Made by a program: the position numbers and the translations under genes | NCBI GenBank assembly: GCA_036244975.1 | Contig: BTTE01000037.1 | Location: forward strand, 1-27,020 | Origin: Sulfidibacterium sp036244975 | GTDB lineage: Bacteria; Bacteroidota; Bacteroidia; Bacteroidales; F082 | DNA: 27,020 nucleotides | Direction of reading: 5' to 3' | The notes under the pieces: generated by a model | What the model saw: the letters and a program-made list of their open reading frames with translations, nothing else | Databases searched by the model: none | Told to the model about the DNA's origin: nothing | Shown: piece after piece, positions 22,853 to 27,020 of the stretch | Numbering within the stretch: the first letter of the stretch is position 1 | Layout: the number at the start of each line of letters is the position of its first letter

Positions 22853-25399
22853 TTACTTCCGTCTCATGGGCAGTTTTGTTCTGCGGATGCCATCGTAAGC
22901 AAACAGCGCGTTGGCTACCGCTCCGGCCGTGGGAACCAGTCCGATTTCGCCGATGCCTTTGGCCCCGTAAGGGCCAACCGGATCTTTTACCTCCACGCCA
23001 ATGACTTTAATGTCGGGCGTTTCGTGGGCACGCAGAATTTTCAAATCACGCATGCGGTCGCTTACAAGATAGCCATCTTTCATGGGCAGGTCTTCCGTCA
23101 GTGCATAACCCAGCCCCATGTGCACGGCCCCCTGGATCTGTCCTTCAAAAAGCATGGGATTCATAATTTTTCCGGCATCGTGTGCTGCCACAAATTTTTT
23201 GATATTGCCCTTTTCGTTCAAAATACAAAGCTGAGCGGCATAACCGTAGGAATAATGCGTGATTTGTTCTTTCACATCGCTGCCGGGTTTGGTGGTCCAG
23301 TCGCAGACAAATTTCCCGCTGTAAACCTTTCCGGTCAGATCGGCCAGCGATTTGGTTTCCAAATCTTTTTTCAATCCTTTGGCGGCTTCTATCACCGCCA
23401 GTCCGACCAGCGCCGTTGCCCGCGAAGCTGTCGTCATGCCTGTTTTTATCTGTGCATCGGTATCTACCACTACTTCAATGATATCCGGGTCAAGACCGGT
23501 CTCCTCACACAACGTTTGTAAAGCCATGTTGTGCACCCCCTGTCCCATTTCGGTCCAGCCGTGATGAAGGCGTACTTTTTTCTCCGAAAGGATTTCAATC
23601 TTCACCGTGGAGTCGTCCACCATGCCGTTGCCGACACCGGAATTTTTAATCCCGCAGGCCAGTCCTGCATATTTGGCTTTGTAAAACTCCTCTTTCACCG
23701 CATCGAGGCAGGCACGAATGCCTACGCCCTGCAAACGTTGACCGGTGCTGGTGGTGAGGCCGTCCACGAGAGCATTGTCATAGCGAAACTGCCAGCGGTC
23801 AAAGCCTCCCTGCTCGCAAATGTCATCAACACAACTCTCCAGCGCAAAAGTTACCTGGTTGGCGCCGAAGCCACGCATGGCACCGCTGGGAATGTTGTTG
23901 GTGTAAACGGTTTTGGCTTCAATGTCGATATTTGGGATAAAATAACCTCCCGAAGCATGACCCGCCACTCGCTCCAGCACTTTGTCACCCACCGAAGCAT
24001 AAGCACCCGTGTCGCCAACGGCACGAAGCTTCAGTACCAGCAGTTTCCCGTTTTCATCAGCAGCTACTTCCATATCCATGAAAACCGGATGCCGCTTGGG
24101 GTGCAGACGAATAGACTCTTCACGTGTAAGCGTCAGTTTCACCGGCTTTTGCATCAGAAAAGAGAATATGCTGGTTTGTCCCTGAATACTCAAATCTTCT
24201 TTCCCGCCAAAACCACCACCATTAGGCACAAGAATCACCCGCACCTGTTCTTCGGACAATCCCAAAATCTGTGCTACCTGCCGCCGGTCTTCGTAAACAC
24301 CCTGACCCTGGCTGTAAAATTTTATCCCATCGCCATCAGGCATGGCTATGGCTGCTTCTTTTTCAAGAAAAGCATGTTCGACACGCTGGGTTTCAAAATG
24401 TCCTTTGGAAATATATTTGGCATTTTTCAGCTTTTCTTCCGGATTCCCGATACGAAAACGTGTTGAATTGAAATGGTTAGGTCTTTCCGCATGAATGGGG
24501 GGGGCATCGATGGCTTTAAAAACATCCGTAACCGGTTCGTGTACTTCATATTGCACCTTGATAAGGCTTATGGCTTTGCGGGCAATGTCATCCGACCCGG
24601 CCACCACACCGGCCACCACATCTCCGATATAATGCGTCATTTCACCTTCGCCTACCAGAACCGGCCAGTCGGAAATAATCAACCCGATTTTATGTTGTCC
24701 GGGGATATCTTTAGCCGTAAAAACCCGGTGAACACCGGGTAGTTTTTCCGCACGGGAGACATCGATTTTTAATACTCTCGCCGACGGATAATCGCTAAAT
24801 TTCAATGCAGCATACAGCATATCGTCAAAAAAGTAATCATCCACAAAATTGCGTTCGCCGAGGGCCGTTTCGTAAGCTCTGTATTTGGGTTGCGAAACAC
24901 CAATTTTTCCGGAAGTTTTGGTAATTTCCAGGTGTTTATGCTCATGCAACGCTTCCCCCGCATACAAGATGGCTTCTTCAATTTTCTTGTAACCCGTACA
25001 GCGGCACAAATGCGGTTTGATGGTTTTGCGCACCTCTTCGAGGGTCGGATTTGGATTTTTCTCTAACAGCACCTTGGTACGGCTGATAAAACCGGGGGTA
25101 CAAAACCCGCATTGCACGGCGCCGTTGTTGACAAAAGCTTTGGCAATGGTATCTTTTACATATTCGGGAAATCCTTCGGGCGTAAAAATAACCGCATCCT
25201 GCAATGTTCCCATTTTCTGAACACACGAAAGTATGGCTTTGCCGTTGATATCGACCGTGCAGGCCCCGCAGGCAGCCTGACCCGAGCAGCCATCTTTCAC
25301 GGAGGTGAGATGCTTATCATTGCGCAGGTATTTTAAAAGTGTCAGGTTGGGGTCTCCCGCAAACACCTGTTTCTCTCCGTTTAAAATAAAAGTAATCAT
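22853..25399 (-). CDS. Molybdenum hydroxylase, selenium-dependent xanthine dehydrogenase type
   Basis: An 848-residue fusion. Residues 1-155 are the two-[2Fe-2S] domain, with Cys38, 44, 47 and 59 for the plant-type cluster and Cys97, 100, 132 and 134 ('CGFC', 'CRC') for the second. The rest is the molybdopterin-binding part: 'YSQGQGVYEDRRQVAQILGL', 'VPNGGGFGGKEDLSIQGQ', 'IPSGAMRGFGANQVTFALES', 'GWTEMGQGVHNMALQ' and 'GAKGIGEIGLVPTAG' with the expected catalytic Glu818. There is no FAD domain, unlike classic xanthine dehydrogenase, so another protein must accept electrons. Domain order, length and the SsnA neighbour fit the selenium-dependent xanthine dehydrogenase family (TIGR03311, from memory). 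Its substrate is likely a purine. Selenium is a labile ligand in these enzymes, so no selenocysteine codon is expected. The start overlaps the upstream gene's stop (ATGA). Confidence 0.9.
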   Translation of the reverse strand: MITFILNGEKQVFAGDPNLTLLKYLRNDKHLTSVKDGCSGQAACGACTVDINGKAILSCVQKMGTLQDAVIFTPEGFPEYVKDTIAKAFVNNGAVQCGFCTPGFISRTKVLLEKNPNPTLEEVRKTIKPHLCRCTGYKKIEEAILYAGEALHEHKHLEITKTSGKIGVSQPKYRAYETALGERNFVDDYFFDDMLYAALKFSDYPSARVLKIDVSRAEKLPGVHRVFTAKDIPGQHKIGLIISDWPVLVGEGEMTHYIGDVVAGVVAGSDDIARKAISLIKVQYEVHEPVTDVFKAIDAPPIHAERPNHFNSTRFRIGNPEEKLKNAKYISKGHFETQRVEHAFLEKEAAIAMPDGDGIKFYSQGQGVYEDRRQVAQILGLSEEQVRVILVPNGGGFGGKEDLSIQGQTSIFSFLMQKPVKLTLTREESIRLHPKRHPVFMDMEVAADENGKLLVLKLRAVGDTGAYASVGDKVLERVAGHASGGYFIPNIDIEAKTVYTNNIPSGAMRGFGANQVTFALESCVDDICEQGGFDRWQFRYDNALVDGLTTSTGQRLQGVGIRACLDAVKEEFYKAKYAGLACGIKNSGVGNGMVDDSTVKIEILSEKKVRLHHGWTEMGQGVHNMALQTLCEETGLDPDIIEVVVDTDAQIKTGMTTASRATALVGLAVIEAAKGLKKDLETKSLADLTGKVYSGKFVCDWTTKPGSDVKEQITHYSYGYAAQLCILNEKGNIKKFVAAHDAGKIMNPMLFEGQIQGAVHMGLGYALTEDLPMKDGYLVSDRMRDLKILRAHETPDIKVIGVEVKDPVGPYGAKGIGEIGLVPTAGAVANALFAYDGIRRTKLPMRRK

Positions 25400-26643
25400 C
25401 CTAATAAATTTTTGAGTTCGCTAAGCCGGGGTTTAATGGCGGCAGGCATTTTCAAATGGTCACTTGCTGTTTTGATGTCTTTCAGGCCACTGCCGGTGAG
25501 CAGTACCACATTTTTGGTGCCGGCGGGTAATTTCTCACTGTTTTTATAAGCAAGGAAGCCTGCAAAAGCCGTTGCAGCAGCAGGTTCCGAAAAGATACCA
25601 GTGTTCTTTGCCAGCACGGAAGAAGCTTCAAGAATCTGTTCGTCGGAAACGGTGAGCGGTTCTCCGCTATATTTTTTAAGAAATCCGCGTGTCATGTAAA
25701 AGTTTCGGGGAATGTCCACGGATATGGAGTCGGCAAGCGTGTGGCTGAGATGAATCTCAAAATCGTCATTGTTCAGGTTTCGCACGAGATTATCACTACC
25801 TTCGGACTGAACAGCTACAATTACAGGCATTTTATCAATGATTCCGAGCTTTAGCAAATCTTCAAAACCTTTGTAAACACCGGAGATAATCACACCATCG
25901 CCCACAGGAACGAAAATCCGGTCGGGAATTTGCTCCCGCAACTGGTCGAAAAGTTCAAAAGAAACGGTTTTCTTCCCTTCGATGGTGAGTGGGTTGAAAG
26001 CCGTGTTGCGGTTATACCAACCGTAAGCTTCGGTAGCTTTCACACTCAGGTCGAAAGCATCGTCATAGGTGCCTCTCACGGGAACAATTTGCGCGCCATA
26101 CATGATAATCTGTGTAATTTTGGCCAGCGGCGCGCTTTCGGGAACGAGGATAATGGCTTTCTGATGCTGCGAGGCACAGATCCCGGCCAGCGAAGAGCCG
26201 GCATTTCCGGTGGAGGCCGCTACAATAGTTTGTAAACCATGCTCTTTGGCATAAGCCGAAACAATGTAAGAAGCCCTGTCTTTAAACGAAAAAGTCGGGT
26301 TTTGGGAGTCATCTTTCAGATAAAGGTTACAGGACAACGTTTCTTTTTCCAGAGTCTCAATTTTGTACAACGGTGTTTTCCCCACTTTTAACGGTGGCAG
26401 ACTCTCCCGGCTTTCAACGGGAAGTAGTTCCAGAAATTCATTCTTTTTCAACCGGGCAAAATCCAATCCTTTTACCCGCAAGGAGTCATAATGATACATG
26501 GTTTTCAAAACACCTTTCGGCGGCAACTCGGGCGTATTAGCAGCCGCACATTCCGGGCAGAGGTATTTAACGCCATCGGCAGCATATTGTTTACCACAAT
26601 CGCTGCACCGGTAATAGTATTTATCGTTTTTGGACATAATCAT
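25396..26643 (-). CDS. PLP-dependent fold-type II enzyme with zinc ribbon, threonine synthase-like
   Basis: A 415-residue enzyme from the ATG at 26643; a second ATG two codons on and a GTG at 26664 are alternatives. An N-terminal zinc ribbon has Cys13, 16, 29 and 32. The PLP lysine is Lys120 in 'DDSQNPTFSFKDRAS', followed by the Ser/Thr-rich substrate loop 'VAASTGNAGSSLAG', a phosphate-binding 'FVPVGDGVIISGVYKGF', and 'VVLLTGSGLKD'. It would usually be named threonine synthase. However, 'NPTFSFKDRA' replaces the family's 'NPTGSFKDRG', and its ATGA overlap with the xanthine dehydrogenase gene argues for a role in that pathway, perhaps as a lyase in the position held by diaminopropionate ammonia-lyase in related clusters. 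That role is inference. Confidence 0.8.
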   Translation of the reverse strand: MIMSKNDKYYYRCSDCGKQYAADGVKYLCPECAAANTPELPPKGVLKTMYHYDSLRVKGLDFARLKKNEFLELLPVESRESLPPLKVGKTPLYKIETLEKETLSCNLYLKDDSQNPTFSFKDRASYIVSAYAKEHGLQTIVAASTGNAGSSLAGICASQHQKAIILVPESAPLAKITQIIMYGAQIVPVRGTYDDAFDLSVKATEAYGWYNRNTAFNPLTIEGKKTVSFELFDQLREQIPDRIFVPVGDGVIISGVYKGFEDLLKLGIIDKMPVIVAVQSEGSDNLVRNLNNDDFEIHLSHTLADSISVDIPRNFYMTRGFLKKYSGEPLTVSDEQILEASSVLAKNTGIFSEPAAATAFAGFLAYKNSEKLPAGTKNVVLLTGSGLKDIKTASDHLKMPAAIKPRLSELKNLLG

Positions 26644-26670
26644 TAAAACAAGATACCCGGACACAATTTG

Positions 26671-26708
26671 TTTTACACAAAATCATGAAATTTGTGCAAA
26701 GTGTAAAA
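26671..26708. promoter_or_regulatory. Inverted repeats between the PLP enzyme and acyl-CoA dehydrogenase genes
   Basis: TTTTACAC (26671-26678) and GTGTAAAA (26701-26708) form a perfect 8-bp inverted repeat. Inside it CACAAA (26676-26681) and TTTGTG (26691-26696) form a second, not exactly concentric pair. The position, in the shared upstream region of divergent genes, suits an operator. No exact TAnnTTTG box is present for either gene. Confidence 0.4.
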
Positions 26709-26812
26709 TTAAGAATTATCTGTATTGGGAAGAAAATTGAAATTCATGTTGCCTGAGTTCTGTTTAAATACAACGGAAACTTCTCTATTTTTACATTTTA
26801 AAAACGAACCTT

Positions 26813-27020
26813 ATGTATCATCCCCCGGATTATTACGAAATTGATGCGTTGCTGACGGACGAACACAGAATGATACGTACGGCGGTGCGCGAGTGGGTAA
26901 ACCGGAATGTCAAACCAATTGTTGAAGACTATGCACAGCAACACAAACCGTTGCCGGTAGAGCTGATGCGCCAAATGGGAGAACCTGGAGCGCTGGGGCC
27001 GGGCGATGGAGACACATGCC
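26813..27020 (+). CDS. Acyl-CoA dehydrogenase, N-terminal part, cut by the window edge
   Basis: A frame opens at 26813 and is still open at the window end (69 codons). 'YYEIDALLTDEHRMIRTAVR', 'EWVNRNVKPIVEDYAQ' and 'LPVELMRQMGEPGALGP' match the all-helical N-terminal domain of acyl-CoA dehydrogenases, closest by eye to the glutaryl-CoA dehydrogenase branch. These FAD enzymes oxidise acyl-CoA esters in fatty acid or amino acid breakdown. The last residues ('GPGDGDTC') do not follow the expected sequence after 'GALGP', where a 'GYGCAG'-like stretch is normal. This may be real divergence or poor sequence at a contig end. It is divergent from the PLP enzyme gene. Confidence 0.75.
   Translation, partial: MYHPPDYYEIDALLTDEHRMIRTAVREWVNRNVKPIVEDYAQQHKPLPVELMRQMGEPGALGPGDGDTC

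Noticed and set aside
23531..24466. 311-codon plus-strand frame opposite the xanthine dehydrogenase gene
   Set aside because: It is the antisense shadow of a clearly conserved gene and has no family likeness of its own.
22853..25399. Search for an in-frame UGA (selenocysteine) in the xanthine dehydrogenase
   Set aside because: The frame is continuous for 848 residues. Selenium in this family is a labile non-selenocysteine ligand, so absence of such a codon says nothing against the assignment.

Overview
The window looks like chromosomal DNA of a member of the Bacteroidota, probably an anaerobic or facultative Marinilabiliales/Bacteroidales-type organism; the rank below phylum is a guess. The support is repeated matches to the Bacteroidota -7 promoter box TAnnTTTG in front of genes on both strands, a DAHP synthase fused to a type II chorismate mutase, a SerB with N-terminal ACT domains, a DUF4143 ATPase and an S23-type four-helix-bundle protein. 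Most of the window is core metabolism. The right third carries a purine/selenium-type accessory locus.

Layout, left to right. 79-990 (minus): an S23-family protein and an ArsR-like winged-helix protein, behind a well-formed promoter whose -7 box lies inside a perfect inverted repeat. 1405-1590: a gene-free, strongly foldable element just past the 3' end of dprA. 1615-2718 (minus): dprA. 3007-8979 (minus): gltB-gltD, encoding glutamate synthase. 9554-10780 (plus): serB. 10811-11923 (minus): cfa. 12055-15796 (minus): the riboflavin operon ribD-ribE-ribBA-ribH behind an FMN riboswitch with a readable terminator/antiterminator. 15873-18690 (minus): a flavin reductase, a remnant of a probable DsrE-family gene, a SAM methyltransferase and a DEAD-box helicase. 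18934-20022 (plus): DAHP synthase/chorismate mutase.

20017-26643 (minus): a zinc-ribbon PLP enzyme resembling threonine synthase, translationally coupled (ATGA) to a molybdenum hydroxylase of the selenium-dependent xanthine dehydrogenase type, then a DUF4143 ATPase, then an SsnA-like amidohydrolase. Xanthine dehydrogenase plus SsnA is the hallmark of anaerobic purine catabolism and selenium-dependent hydroxylase clusters. The ATPase looks inserted between them and has its own promoter, flanked by three identical 17-bp repeats at an exact 33-bp period. At the right edge an acyl-CoA dehydrogenase gene starts on the plus strand and is cut by the window end.

No rRNA, tRNA, CRISPR array, insertion sequence or prophage was seen. 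The most interesting signals are regulatory or structural: the FMN switch, the 33-bp iterons, the structured element after dprA, the operator-like repeat over the S23/ArsR promoter, and the PLP-enzyme/xanthine dehydrogenase/SsnA association.
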